Assembly: GCA_018901125.1 (NCBI GenBank)
Contig: JAHIFE010000151.1
Coordinates: 1-37,141, forward strand
Origin: Pseudomonadota bacterium
GTDB taxonomy: Bacteria; Desulfobacterota; Desulfobacteria; Desulfobacterales; RPRI01
DNA: 37,141 nucleotides
Direction of reading: 5' to 3'
The first letter of the stretch is position 1. Each line of letters opens with the position of its first letter. A program made the position numbers and the translations under genes. Under the pieces are notes generated by a model. The model was given only the letters and a program-made list of their open reading frames with translations, was not told the DNA's origin and made no database searches. Positions 7,568 through 15,768 of the stretch are shown one piece after another.

Positions 7568-8509
7568 TCACAACTTATTCAATTCTTCTTTATATCTTCG
7601 TGCGTGAATAACAGTTTTCAACGCCTCAATAGCGCCATCAAGTACACCCCTTCTAGCTACGTAATCACTACATTTTTTTGCTTCTTCTGAGGCCGTTTCA
7701 ACAGAGACACCAATTCCTGACCATGATAGCATTTCAGCATCGTTGTCATTATCCCCAATTCCAAGAATTTGCTCTCGTGTAAGTCCAAGGATATTGGCAA
7801 CAATTTTCAAAGCCTCACCTTTATTGCAATTTATAGGTTTTACTTCAATATAAGTACTGCCATGCGTAAATGAGATATCAGCTATCCCCTTCAAGCTCTT
7901 ACTTATATCAGCCATTACCTGCGTATTGCCCAAGGTGTGAATTACAACTGCAGATGGGCTTATTGATTTATCAATTTCAGACCATTCCAGCCATTTAACA
8001 GGCATGAAATTATATTCCTTATAAGGTTTATCAACAGATGACCACCCGATAGCGTGCTCTTCAAAATCATCTTCTCCAAACCATTTACAGCAGTATGCGA
8101 TAACTTTCACTCGAAATTTTGAAGAAATTTGAACTACCCGAATCATCGACTCATTTGATATTTTTTCTTGATGAATAGGCTTATACTTTTTTAAGATTTG
8201 ACAATCTTTACCATATTTGTACTTTTTTTTAATTATGACACTCCCGTTGTATAATATTATCGGAGTTCCATTTTTAATCGGGAGCTTCGCAATCAAATGC
8301 TCTGCTCCTGACAGTGTGCGGCCTGTCGCTATGATTATCTTAATGTTAGAATTTTTAAATTTATTGGCGAAACTTAATATTTTTTCTGGAAGTTCAGATT
8401 CATTAGATTCTAGTAACGTCCCATCAAGATCTACGGCAATAAGCCTAATCTTCGAGAAGGGTCTATACAATTCTAAATTATCTATTGAACTAGGTAATAA
8501 ATTAGCCAT
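7568..8509 (-). CDS. Cof-type HAD-superfamily phosphatase
   Basis: Predicted Mg-dependent phosphohydrolase of 313 residues. Motif I is VDLDGTLL (nucleophile and acid/base aspartates), motif II is IIATGRTL, motif III is the lysine in NCNKGEALK, and motif IV is GIGDNDNDAEML. The ~100-residue alpha/beta insert between motifs II and III is the C2B cap of sugar-phosphate and Cof phosphatases. It lies inside a methyltransferase operon: its start overlaps the end of the upstream methyltransferase by 8 bases and its stop is 5 bases before the next one. So it is translated as part of that system. A free phosphatase of this class usually acts on sugar phosphates; a nucleotide-linked substrate is my inference from context. 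Confidence 0.88.
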   Translation of the reverse strand: MANLLPSSIDNLELYRPFSKIRLIAVDLDGTLLESNESELPEKILSFANKFKNSNIKIIIATGRTLSGAEHLIAKLPIKNGTPIILYNGSVIIKKKYKYGKDCQILKKYKPIHQEKISNESMIRVVQISSKFRVKVIAYCCKWFGEDDFEEHAIGWSSVDKPYKEYNFMPVKWLEWSEIDKSISPSAVVIHTLGNTQVMADISKSLKGIADISFTHGSTYIEVKPINCNKGEALKIVANILGLTREQILGIGDNDNDAEMLSWSGIGVSVETASEEAKKCSDYVARRGVLDGAIEALKTVIHARRYKEELNKL

Positions 8510-9500
8510 TTTTAACTATATATAGATGGTGCCTTGTTTTAATTGGAGATATTTTGGTTCTATATCCCTTACAATCAATGATAAAATCATTAATTTTTCC
8601 AAATGGAGAAAGGATTTCTTCAATATTTTTTGAAGGAATGATACCATTATCAGCATAATGAAAAACCAACAATTTAAACTTTGCGTTATTTAGAACATCC
8701 AATAAAGCTTGCTTTGATTCTATCTTGTTATTAAATTTTGATTTAGTGTTAATTTTAATTGGGATGCCTGATTGACCATGCACTACAGGAGTCCCTTCTA
8801 AGGCTATTGTCTCAGGCAAATGATAATAGTGACCATATGAACGTTGATTGTAGGGGGGATCAAGATACAGAATATCAAAATCGCGTCTTTTAACAAGTTC
8901 TTCTGCGGTTTCATTAAAACAATGGCCTTTTCCGTTTAAAGAAGCAGGCATTATAAATTGGAAACGGAATTGGTTCAAAGCCTTTCGGTGCCATTTTTTT
9001 AAAAATGCATAATAAGTGCCTGCTGTATTCGCGACTTTATCTAGACTGTTTATAAGAGAGGCGAGCATTACAGCTTTTTCTTCCCCATTAATCCAGCCTT
9101 TTGCCGACCAAAATGCAATTGCCCTTCTACATGATTGAATCTTTTTTGCGTTATAATTTGTAAAATACTGTCTATTTTCAGAATATTCCCTTACAAACCA
9201 ACCATTCTTTGGAGGTAGCGAGTTCATAAAGGTTTCCAAATCTGTTAGGTTATTAAGGTTCAGTTTGTTAATAATTTTCTTAAAAGATAGTGGCTTTTCA
9301 TATTTTAGTCGTGCTTTTTGGAATAGAAAAGGAAATTTCAAAATATCTCCACTCCAAACATCATAACCCATCGATTTAAAATGTGATGCAACTGAGCCTA
9401 AGCCCCCAAAAGGATCGCAAAAGGAACCTATTGGTATTTGCCTTGAAACCAATTCATATATATTATTTATTGTAGATATTTTAGAACCTATATATCTCAT
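8502..9500 (-). CDS. D12-family DNA adenine methyltransferase
   Basis: This 332-residue protein would transfer a methyl group from SAM to adenine N6 in DNA. MRYIGSKIST is the family opening, FCDPFGGLGSVA is motif I, and YLDPPYNQRSYGHYYHLPET holds the catalytic DPPY plus the FokI/HgaI-type RxY..YHxxET extension. A helical recognition region lies between them. The C-terminal KLLVFHYADNG and YRTKISP strands complete the fold. It is the first gene of the operon with a HAD phosphatase and a larger DAPY paralogue. No endonuclease is adjacent, so this may be an orphan methyltransferase or part of a modification-based system. Confidence 0.88.
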   Translation of the reverse strand: MRYIGSKISTINNIYELVSRQIPIGSFCDPFGGLGSVASHFKSMGYDVWSGDILKFPFLFQKARLKYEKPLSFKKIINKLNLNNLTDLETFMNSLPPKNGWFVREYSENRQYFTNYNAKKIQSCRRAIAFWSAKGWINGEEKAVMLASLINSLDKVANTAGTYYAFLKKWHRKALNQFRFQFIMPASLNGKGHCFNETAEELVKRRDFDILYLDPPYNQRSYGHYYHLPETIALEGTPVVHGQSGIPIKINTKSKFNNKIESKQALLDVLNNAKFKLLVFHYADNGIIPSKNIEEILSPFGKINDFIIDCKGYRTKISPIKTRHHLYIVKNG

Positions 9501-10257
9501 TTAATTATCAATATTATTATTATATTTAATGTTCTAAACGATGAAACAATATGCATCACATACACAAAACAACGATATTTTGGAATATTAAATCAATACA
9601 AAATTATGCAGAACCTTTGCTAATAAGTAAATGGAATTTTAGGTTACGCAATGAAAGACATTCCCTATAGAATATGAGTACCTCAAATTTTTTCTTAAGC
9701 CAATCACAATTCATTCATTCATATTTACATGATAATTATAGCAGGGGTTTTTTATCGGCAAATTAATAAAATGGAACAATTATTTTTTATGAAGGATTAC
9801 ACATTGATTTGGTGTTGATAACATTATTTATTATTAACATATTGATCAATTAATTAAAAGCCTCAGCTTACTCGAATAGTTATCATATGAATTAAGAATT
9901 TATTCCTATTCTTTTTCATAATAAATATTATTTGTTTATTATGAAATAAATTTAACCCCCCCCACCTGCTGGTAATTCACAGTCATTAAAAAGAGTATGG
10001 GGTTTTGTGAAGCCCAATCATCAACCACTTTTCCAAATAATGAATGCATATTTGAAACATCAAGCATATCAAAATTCTCAGAACAAATTTCTTTTTCTCC
10101 CATTATTTTTTCACCTTCTGATTTTTGATATTTTCAGCGCAGCTAAGCCTGACTCCGTCTATTTAGCCTTCAGAATATTCAAGTGTGTACTGGTAGGCCC
10201 TTAAACCACGTTGTTTTTTACATCGGTAAAACCTTTAAAATAAAAACTTTGTTCAGG
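9501..10257. other. AT-rich intergenic region
   Basis: About 750 bases separate the methyltransferase operon from the satellite-like element. The only open frame of note (10007-10204) has no ribosome-binding site or recognisable domain, and I treat it as noise. A perfect inverted repeat (9914-9946) and a run of eight C residues at 9956-9963 are the only structures seen. The left boundary of the satellite could lie here, but no tRNA-like repeat is visible. Confidence 0.5.
9914..9946. repeat. Perfect 12-bp inverted repeat
   Basis: TTTCATAATAAA (9914-9925) and TTTATTATGAAA (9935-9946) are exact reverse complements separated by 9 bases. It could be an operator or a weak bidirectional terminator between the two minus-strand blocks. 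The stem has almost no GC. Confidence 0.45.
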
Positions 10258-11085
10258 TTAGGCTTTGCCATTGGAAGGGGTTTTAAAAATTTCCTCAACA
10301 ACCCCTTCAAAAGATGAAACCGTGTCCGCCAACCCTATTTGAACTGCCTCTCCACCGCTAAAAAGGCCAGCCATGGTGTCATTAACCATTTTTTGATCAA
10401 GTTTCCGGTTTCTGGCCACTGCCTCCACAAGAATCTGATAGGCGTAATCAACCTGTTTCTGAATAGCCTCCCTGCCCCGATCCGATAAGGGGGCATCCGA
10501 TGACCTTTCATTTACTTTTTCACCGGCATATACAGTGGTATATTTTACTCCAAATTTTTCATTGTAGCTGGATAGATCCTCATGAACCGCAATAATTCCG
10601 ATAGACCCAACTATCGCAGTCCTGGAAAGAAATATTTTATCCGTTGCCGAGGCAATCAGATACCCTGCTGAAAGGGCCTTTTCGTTTGCCATGGCATAGA
10701 TAGGTTTAATTTCCCTGGAGTTGTATATTTCATCTGCAAAATCGAAAACACCGGCAATGTCTCCCCCTGGTGTGTCCAGGTCAAATAGGATGGCCTTGAC
10801 ATCCGGGTTTTTTATAGCCGAACGAAAATCTTTCCGAAGATCCATGTAAGAGGTGCGCCAACTCCATCCGGATCTCTTATAAACCATCCCACCGTTTACA
10901 GAAATCACGGCAAGGCCGTCAGAAACCTCCAGGCAGCTTGTAGAGTCTTCAAACATGGACACGGAGGTTTCGGTATTTTGATTGTTTAATGCGACAAGGA
11001 TTTCTCTTGCAGCCTCGATAGAAACCGCCAAAGGTTTTTGGATCAGGTGAAAGGGAGAAAAATGGTTTTCATTCATTTTAAACAT
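10258..11085 (-). CDS. S49-family (SppA / phage head-type) serine protease
   Basis: The 275-residue protein has the ClpP/crotonase-like fold of S49 peptidases. FDLDTPGGD precedes the oxyanion region, and the nucleophile serine is in the ALSAGYLIAS block. TAIVGSIGIIAVHED follows, and the lysine of the GEKVNERS region is a candidate general base. Single-domain S49 proteins of this size without signal peptide or membrane helix are typical of phage prohead proteases such as lambda gpC, which process scaffold and portal proteins. It is the last gene of a long minus-strand block with a helicase and integrase. No capsid, portal or terminase gene adjoins it, which is unusual. The start has a fair ribosome-binding site (AAAGGAAACGCTGATG). 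Confidence 0.85.
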   Translation of the reverse strand: MFKMNENHFSPFHLIQKPLAVSIEAAREILVALNNQNTETSVSMFEDSTSCLEVSDGLAVISVNGGMVYKRSGWSWRTSYMDLRKDFRSAIKNPDVKAILFDLDTPGGDIAGVFDFADEIYNSREIKPIYAMANEKALSAGYLIASATDKIFLSRTAIVGSIGIIAVHEDLSSYNEKFGVKYTTVYAGEKVNERSSDAPLSDRGREAIQKQVDYAYQILVEAVARNRKLDQKMVNDTMAGLFSGGEAVQIGLADTVSSFEGVVEEIFKTPSNGKA

Positions 11086-11217
11086 CAGCGTTTCCTTTTA
11101 TGGATTCTTTATGAAATCCCGGTCCGGCAAGGTGAACATGGAAGGTTTGGGGAGACACCTTGCCGGTCCATGGCCCCCGGGATTGCCATTTAACATGGAG
11201 CTTTCTCCCCAAAGCAA

Positions 11218-11967
11218 TTACCCGGTCATCACACAGGGGTCAGTTCTGCATGAAGAACATTGGGCTTTACCCGTATCTTCGATTGCAAGGCAATTCGAGA
11301 ACGTGTTCAGCCCGGCCTTTTCCAGAATCCTTTGGATCTCGGTTTCCGGGTCATAATTTTCAAGGGATTTTTCAAGACCGGCTTTTTCCTTTGACAGTCT
11401 GTTCAATTTCATTTTCATCGAAGTCCCATCTGTAGTTGATTTTCTTTCCTTTTCAACCTGCCGTTTAAAATATTCGTAATCCTGGCCCAATAGCGTTGAC
11501 CGGTTTATGTTCAACTCAGGGCCTGTTTTCATAAGCCCTGTGCTGGGTGTGTAAGAGTATCTTTCGCCTTCAATTTGTTCAAAATAAACCTGACATTTAG
11601 CCGCCATAGAGAGGAATTCGTTTAGGCTTTCTTGCTTAATTCGTGACAGATTGGTGCATTCTTGTTTGATCTCATCAGCCCGCCTTTTAAAAGTAACAGG
11701 GATAGAATCGGCCAATTTGCCTTTTAGCTTTTTCAAATAAAGAGAGCAGGCGTCAATTTTCGACTTGGTATCGGCAAACACCCTCTTTTCCTGTTCAAGC
11801 AGTTCTCCGACCTCCTGGTTCATAAAGGCTTTTAATTGCAAATCAGTGACACGCTCATTTGCAGCGTTGTATTGCGCTCTTAAATCATTTTGAAATTGAA
11901 CGACCTCAACAAAATTTTGGGCCAATTCTTCCAAGCTTGCGTTTTCTTTCGACAGTTTTGAAAACAT
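11218..11967 (-). CDS. Coiled-coil protein, possible scaffold-like
   Basis: The 249-residue, highly charged, mostly helical protein has heptad-like stretches throughout (for example ELLEQEKRVFADTKSKIDA and RLSKEKAGLEKSLENY) and a cysteine-containing tail (CSSCRTDPC). No enzyme motif is visible. Its ribosome-binding site is good (GAAAGGATATCCC before the ATG). It lies directly upstream of the S49 protease in the same transcription direction, where phages often place scaffold or tape-like structural genes. A scaffold or capsid-size-redirecting role is inference only. Confidence 0.7.
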   Translation of the reverse strand: MFSKLSKENASLEELAQNFVEVVQFQNDLRAQYNAANERVTDLQLKAFMNQEVGELLEQEKRVFADTKSKIDACSLYLKKLKGKLADSIPVTFKRRADEIKQECTNLSRIKQESLNEFLSMAAKCQVYFEQIEGERYSYTPSTGLMKTGPELNINRSTLLGQDYEYFKRQVEKERKSTTDGTSMKMKLNRLSKEKAGLEKSLENYDPETEIQRILEKAGLNTFSNCLAIEDTGKAQCSSCRTDPCVMTG

Positions 11968-12006
11968 TGGGATATCCTTTCTTGGTTTAAAGAGAATCAG
12001 GTATTC

Positions 12007-12225
12007 TTACATAGTACTTTGATGCGTTTTATCTTCCCGGAAGCCTTTGGCCCTGGCTTGTGCGTTTTCAATTAAATGATTGCCCTGGCCGCTTGCCGGA
12101 AAGCCTGATTCTGACTTTTCAATTAATGTATCATTTCTTTTTTTTGCATCAGCAATCAAGGGATTGCCGGTTGATGAAATGATTCCCCGATTTTCTGGCT
12201 TGTTTGATTGTATGGTGCTTAGCAT
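12007..12225 (-). CDS. Small hydrophilic protein, unknown
   Basis: The 72-residue product is polar and probably disordered. It contains two loosely similar units (GNPLIADAKKRNDTLIEK and GNHLIENAQARAKG). A strong ribosome-binding site (GAAAGGAAAGAGCC before ATG) and a 7-base overlap with the upstream gene support translation. No family is recognised. Confidence 0.6.
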   Translation of the reverse strand: MLSTIQSNKPENRGIISSTGNPLIADAKKRNDTLIEKSESGFPASGQGNHLIENAQARAKGFREDKTHQSTM

Positions 12226-12509
12226 GGCTCTTTCCTTTCTTTGGGTTTGGTATGGTTTTTAAAATCGACCTTAATCACTTTGTTCCCTATGGGTCGCTTG
12301 GTAAAGGCTTCCACGTGTCTGTCTATTTCCTGGACCGTATGAAACATGGGTTTGGACTGCTCAAACAGCGTCATCATGGCTTGGACCCCAAACGGACTTT
12401 TAAAGGAGTACTTGTCATTCAGATCCAGGCTCTTTTTAACGATGTCGGTAATGTCGTTGGCCAGGTGTTTTAATTTCTTAATTTCCTCTAAATTTTCGCG
12501 TCTCATCAT
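12219..12509 (-). CDS. Small helical protein, unknown
   Basis: I start this gene at the ATG at 12509 (MMRRENLEEIKKL...). The frame remains open upstream to a TTG at 12548, which would add 13 residues. The ~96-residue product is helical and charged with a basic tail (KNHTKPKERKE). It overlaps the next gene by 7 bases and lies between the putative origin and that gene, so it is probably transcribed with the satellite block. No family is recognised. Confidence 0.55.
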   Translation of the reverse strand: MMRRENLEEIKKLKHLANDITDIVKKSLDLNDKYSFKSPFGVQAMMTLFEQSKPMFHTVQEIDRHVEAFTKRPIGNKVIKVDFKNHTKPKERKEPC

Positions 12510-12602
12510 AAGAATGTTTTTCGTCCGTTCCCCGCAAAACCAATCCAAGGAGAGGAATGGTCCTGTGGTCTTTTGGTTAAAGGTTCCGACCGTTTTTTAA
12601 AT

Positions 12603-12797
12603 GGTCACCGTTTAGGTGACAATCCGGTGACTATCCAGGTGAGGGTCGACCATCAGCAAACCCGTTTCGGTTCTATCTTTGGTGACTATGGTGACTATTT
12701 TTCTAGCAAATATTAAATATTAAAAAATAAAATATTAATAATAATAAAGTTATGTAAAAAAGCGTGTAAAAGTCACCTAAGGTCACCAAAGGTCACC
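12603..12797. repeat. Iteron-like GGTGAC array, candidate replication origin
   Basis: On the plus strand GGTGAC or GGTGA occurs at 12615, 12626, 12638, 12681 and 12690, and its reverse complement GTCACC at 12604, 12772, 12782 and 12792. Between the two groups lies an almost pure A+T tract (about 12707-12760). Direct iterons beside an AT-rich core next to a D5/P4-alpha-type helicase resemble the P4 origin, whose alpha protein binds GGTGAACA-type repeats. The array ends 5 bases before the helicase stop codon. Confidence 0.6.
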
Positions 12798-12801
12798 GGA
12801 A

Positions 12802-14475
12802 TCAGATTTCAAGTTTAAGCCCAATTCCATAATATCGATAAACACCCGAGACCCTTCTTTTCTCAAAGCGCTTGGTCATCATGGACCCAAAGGCCTTCAT
12901 TTTTGGCACCCGTTTTGAAATGTTCAGTTCAAACCATTCCTCGAAGGCCTCGTATAATTCTTTTGCCCCGGCGGTCGCATCCGGGTTGATGATGCAGCAG
13001 TCATCCAGAAAATCAGCCAGCATGTCAGAATCCCTTTTGAATTCTGCGGTTGCTTCCACAACTTTAAGAGGCGGGCAAAGGCCTTGCTTTTGATACAGAT
13101 GGCACCCCCGGATCAGCCAAGCCAGTATTTCGGGTGCCTCATCCTTCATTTTCTCAAACAAATGCTTATCAGCCCGCCGCTCATTGTCTGCCTGGGGCTC
13201 ACGATTGACAAAGGACACCTCAAAACGCACTCTTAAGCACCTCTCCCAAAAAGCGAAGTCGTCCGCCGGTGCATTCGGGATATGGTTTGTGGATAGGATA
13301 AGGGTGTGGGTCGGTTCAAATTTGGTGAACATCTTATCGTGGGGAAGGCGTGCGATCACGGTATCGTCACTTGACAACCACTTGACCCTGGCCGGTGAAA
13401 TCTTTTGATGAGGGTCCGTTTCCGACGCAATGGCAAGGTTAACCCGGTAAAGCATCATCAGATCCGGTGAAGGCCCGGAGGAATTTTTAAACCGTCCCTG
13501 GTCGAGAAGCATCTCGCTTGGAATGACGGTTGCCATTGGACCCAGGATGAACAGCAATATTTTGATCAGAAGGCTTTTGCCGTTTCTGCCCTGGCCTTCA
13601 AAAATGATAAATATGTGATCCTTGTTTTTTCGAAGAAGGGTCATGCCAAGCAGCCGCTGGAGGAACAAAACCATTTCCGGATCACCGTTCATGGTTTCAT
13701 ACAGAAACTTGAGGAATCTCTTTGGGGTACCATACCAATCAGCCAATGGATGAGGGATGCATTGGGATTTCAGATCTTCCGGGAGACCTGGCCGGACAAG
13801 GCTTGAAACAAGGTTGTAAATATTTTTCTCGCAATGGGAAAAGCAAATTTCATTGGGCTCCGTGTCGAACTCTTCATTTAAAACGCCAAGGCCATTATAA
13901 GTGGTATGGGCGAAAAACACACACTCGTTCCGGCCTTTGTTTGTCCGGAGCCATCTCGCCAGTTTCAGGCACCCCTTCATGGTTTTTTTCAGCCTGAATA
14001 TTTTCGGGCTTTCCGGATCAAGTTCTTTGATCTCCTTGTCAATGTCAAAGGCCTCTTCCAAGAGCCATTCCACGATGCCCTCAATAGCTGCCAGATACTG
14101 CCCTTTTTGATCAATTTGCCAGTTCGGCCCTTTGTCGTAGAACTCCCATTGACTGGTGGTTTTGTTGTGCAAAAAACATTTTCTATATCTGAACTTATAG
14201 AGTTCTGAGACGCCAACAGCCCCGGTATCGTAGTACCCGGTATCCCGGATTAAGGCCTTTGCGCTTTCCCTTGATGGCTGGATACTTGTGGACCCAGATC
14301 CACCGTCATCCAGATCCGGTCCGGATTCTTCGGAAACCCTTAGCTTGACCACATCGGCGATCTGCCTATCGGTTTGCTGTAGAATAAAAGAATCAAGGCA
14401 TGATACCGGGAAGCCCGGATCTTCGTCCGCCTCACCGTGTCCTGAGACCCTATATTCAATATTATCATCAGGCAT
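12802..14475 (-). CDS. D5/P4-alpha-type superfamily 3 replication helicase
   Basis: The 557-residue protein contains a D5-type N-terminal helical region and an SF3 helicase core. Walker A is FEGQGRNGKSLL, the Walker B-like block is VNLAIASETD, sensor 1 is THTLILSTNHIP, and an arginine-finger region (FWERCLRVRF) follows. The C-terminal ~90 residues are helical (wing-like, ending MMTKRFEKRR). Such proteins unwind the origin of phages and satellites. P4 alpha and many relatives are longer because they carry a primase; no primase catalytic motif is visible here. Adjacent iterons at its 3' end support a role as initiator helicase. Confidence 0.88.
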   Translation of the reverse strand: MPDDNIEYRVSGHGEADEDPGFPVSCLDSFILQQTDRQIADVVKLRVSEESGPDLDDGGSGSTSIQPSRESAKALIRDTGYYDTGAVGVSELYKFRYRKCFLHNKTTSQWEFYDKGPNWQIDQKGQYLAAIEGIVEWLLEEAFDIDKEIKELDPESPKIFRLKKTMKGCLKLARWLRTNKGRNECVFFAHTTYNGLGVLNEEFDTEPNEICFSHCEKNIYNLVSSLVRPGLPEDLKSQCIPHPLADWYGTPKRFLKFLYETMNGDPEMVLFLQRLLGMTLLRKNKDHIFIIFEGQGRNGKSLLIKILLFILGPMATVIPSEMLLDQGRFKNSSGPSPDLMMLYRVNLAIASETDPHQKISPARVKWLSSDDTVIARLPHDKMFTKFEPTHTLILSTNHIPNAPADDFAFWERCLRVRFEVSFVNREPQADNERRADKHLFEKMKDEAPEILAWLIRGCHLYQKQGLCPPLKVVEATAEFKRDSDMLADFLDDCCIINPDATAGAKELYEAFEEWFELNISKRVPKMKAFGSMMTKRFEKRRVSGVYRYYGIGLKLEI

Positions 14476-14490
14476 ATGCAGGAGAGCCTT

Positions 14491-14880
14491 TTACCGGTTT
14501 ACGAGGAGTTGTTCGGCTATCTTTTCCCGCCAGCGTCTCACGGTGGATGCATTGGCTTTGATCGCTTTGGCGATTTCTACATCCTTCCACCCGAGTTTAA
14601 AAAGAAGGCAGCACAAAAAAATGGCGGAAAAAGGGACCTTGTTATGTGAAAAAATAGTGTCGGTGATGGCAAAAAACTTTTCCTTGCAGACCATGCAGAA
14701 GCATTGCTGGTTTGACCAGAACCTTTCCGGCAGCTGGCCATATTCAGCGCCACAATGTGGGCAGGCCGGAGACTTATGGATCTTCCTGATAAAATAATCC
14801 TCGCACCGCTCTTCATTGAAAAGATTTGGCGAAATGTCATTGAATACATCATTTATGAAGTCTATTCCCATGAACATCAA
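14491..14880 (-). CDS. Zinc-ribbon / helix-turn-helix protein
   Basis: This 129-residue protein has a zinc ribbon with CPHCGAEYG and CMVCKEKF as the two knuckles. A C-terminal helix-turn-helix-like segment follows (VEIAKAIKANASTVRRWREK). The same arrangement occurs at the N-terminus of IS1595/IS1-type transposases, but no DDE catalytic domain follows. It is therefore a stand-alone DNA-binding protein or a truncated transposase. The ribosome-binding site GAAAGGA lies 5 bases before the ATG, and the gene is 15 bases upstream of the helicase gene, so it is probably a replication or regulatory factor of the element. Confidence 0.65.
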   Translation of the reverse strand: MMFMGIDFINDVFNDISPNLFNEERCEDYFIRKIHKSPACPHCGAEYGQLPERFWSNQQCFCMVCKEKFFAITDTIFSHNKVPFSAIFLCCLLFKLGWKDVEIAKAIKANASTVRRWREKIAEQLLVNR

Positions 14881-15283
14881 ATTCCTTTCATTGATTGTGA
14901 TTTAACTCCCAGTTCATTTTCCATTCCATTTCTAAATTTCAAATGTAACCGAAACCCGCGCCTCTGTGACCCGTATAGAAAAAAAGTTCCGGGAAGGACC
15001 CGCAGGCCTCGGGCATTGCCTGAGCCCGTTTGACCTTTGGCCTGTTTGGTTTTGGTGGGTGGTCCGGAGGGAGATAAAACCGGCTTTTTTTGACCAGAAA
15101 ATCGATAAATAAGAAATAAATATAGTCTGTAAAAAGTATAAAATAAAAAGATGGATAGAGATAATTTTAAATGAGTAGAGAGAGTGTTTCATTTTTCGAT
15201 TCCGCTTCGGACCAATATATTCCGCAAATTGCCTAAATTTATCCGGATAGAAAGAAGGGTGGAATTATATTATTTGTGATTAT
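14881..15283. other. Intergenic region within the satellite element
   Basis: About 400 bases without a supported gene. A GC-rich segment around 14955-15075 has short pairing arms (CGGGC and GCCCG) and is followed by an AT-rich stretch. It could hold a leader RNA or promoter for the helicase block, but no clear promoter pair or strong hairpin was found. Confidence 0.4.
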
Positions 15284-15529
15284 TCAACATTTGGTTCTTG
15301 AATTTAACCATCCAACAAGATGGGTTCTCAAGACCGCTGGGGATCGCCCCACATGAAAAATCTTAGAGGCGATCGCTTCATCACGGGTTTTGCCAGTAAC
15401 CATATTTCGAAAGCCACCACGTGAATAAGGAAACCCAGGCAGTCTATCTTTATCAGCTTCTTTAAGTAAAATAGGATTAGGCCAACCATTTTCCTCTGCG
15501 ATACCTTCCCAAAGTTTATTGTCTTCCAT
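15284..15529 (-). CDS. Small DNA-binding protein, possible excisionase/AlpA-like
   Basis: The 81-residue product contains GGFRNMVTGKTRDEAI, then VGRSPAVLRTHLVGWLNSR. That ending resembles the short winged-helix regulators of P4-like elements (AlpA/excisionase), which finish with a gR-x-x-x-x-x-x-x-L-x-x-W pattern. The ribosome-binding site is good (GAAAGGGTATTAAAAATGG). Palindromic TTGCAA operators lie upstream of it, which fits a regulated or autoregulatory gene. The assignment is by layout, so confidence is moderate. Confidence 0.55.
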   Translation of the reverse strand: MEDNKLWEGIAEENGWPNPILLKEADKDRLPGFPYSRGGFRNMVTGKTRDEAIASKIFHVGRSPAVLRTHLVGWLNSRTKC

Positions 15530-15602
15530 TTTTAATACCCTTTCTTAAAAAAAAATTATATTTAACTGTACGATCTGACGCAAAAATACATTGTGCATCA
15601 AT

Positions 15603-15683
15603 AATTGCAATACGTGCAAATGGCTTATTTTTGCAAACCCAAGAGTTGCAAATTAATAGGTTTGCAATCCAAAGGATTGCAAA
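15603..15683. promoter_or_regulatory. TTGCAA palindrome cluster, probable operator
   Basis: The perfect inverted repeat TTTGCAATCC-AAA-GGATTGCAAA occupies 15661-15683. A second imperfect pair (TTTGCAA at 15630 and TTGCAAA at 15646) and single half-sites at 15604 and 15614 lie beside it. The cluster is upstream of the 81-residue gene and downstream of the 302-residue gene, both on the minus strand, so it most likely controls the helicase-side operon. Confidence 0.55.
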
Positions 15684-15768
15684 TTTGGATAGTTGGTTCT
15701 TATGCAGAAAAATAAGGGGCGGATTAAATCAATTCACTTTAGGTGACAAAAGAATGATCATTTGAAGA

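Noticed and set aside
10007-10204. 65-codon plus-strand frame before the protease gene
   Set aside because: No ribosome-binding site, no recognisable domain and an AT-rich non-coding setting.
12603-12797. CRISPR array
   Set aside because: The GGTGAC repeats are only 6-7 bases and irregularly spaced, so iterons fit better. No CRISPR-like array was seen anywhere in the window.
14491-14880. IS1595-type transposase
   Set aside because: Only the zinc ribbon and helix-turn-helix are present; no DDE domain or terminal inverted repeats were found.
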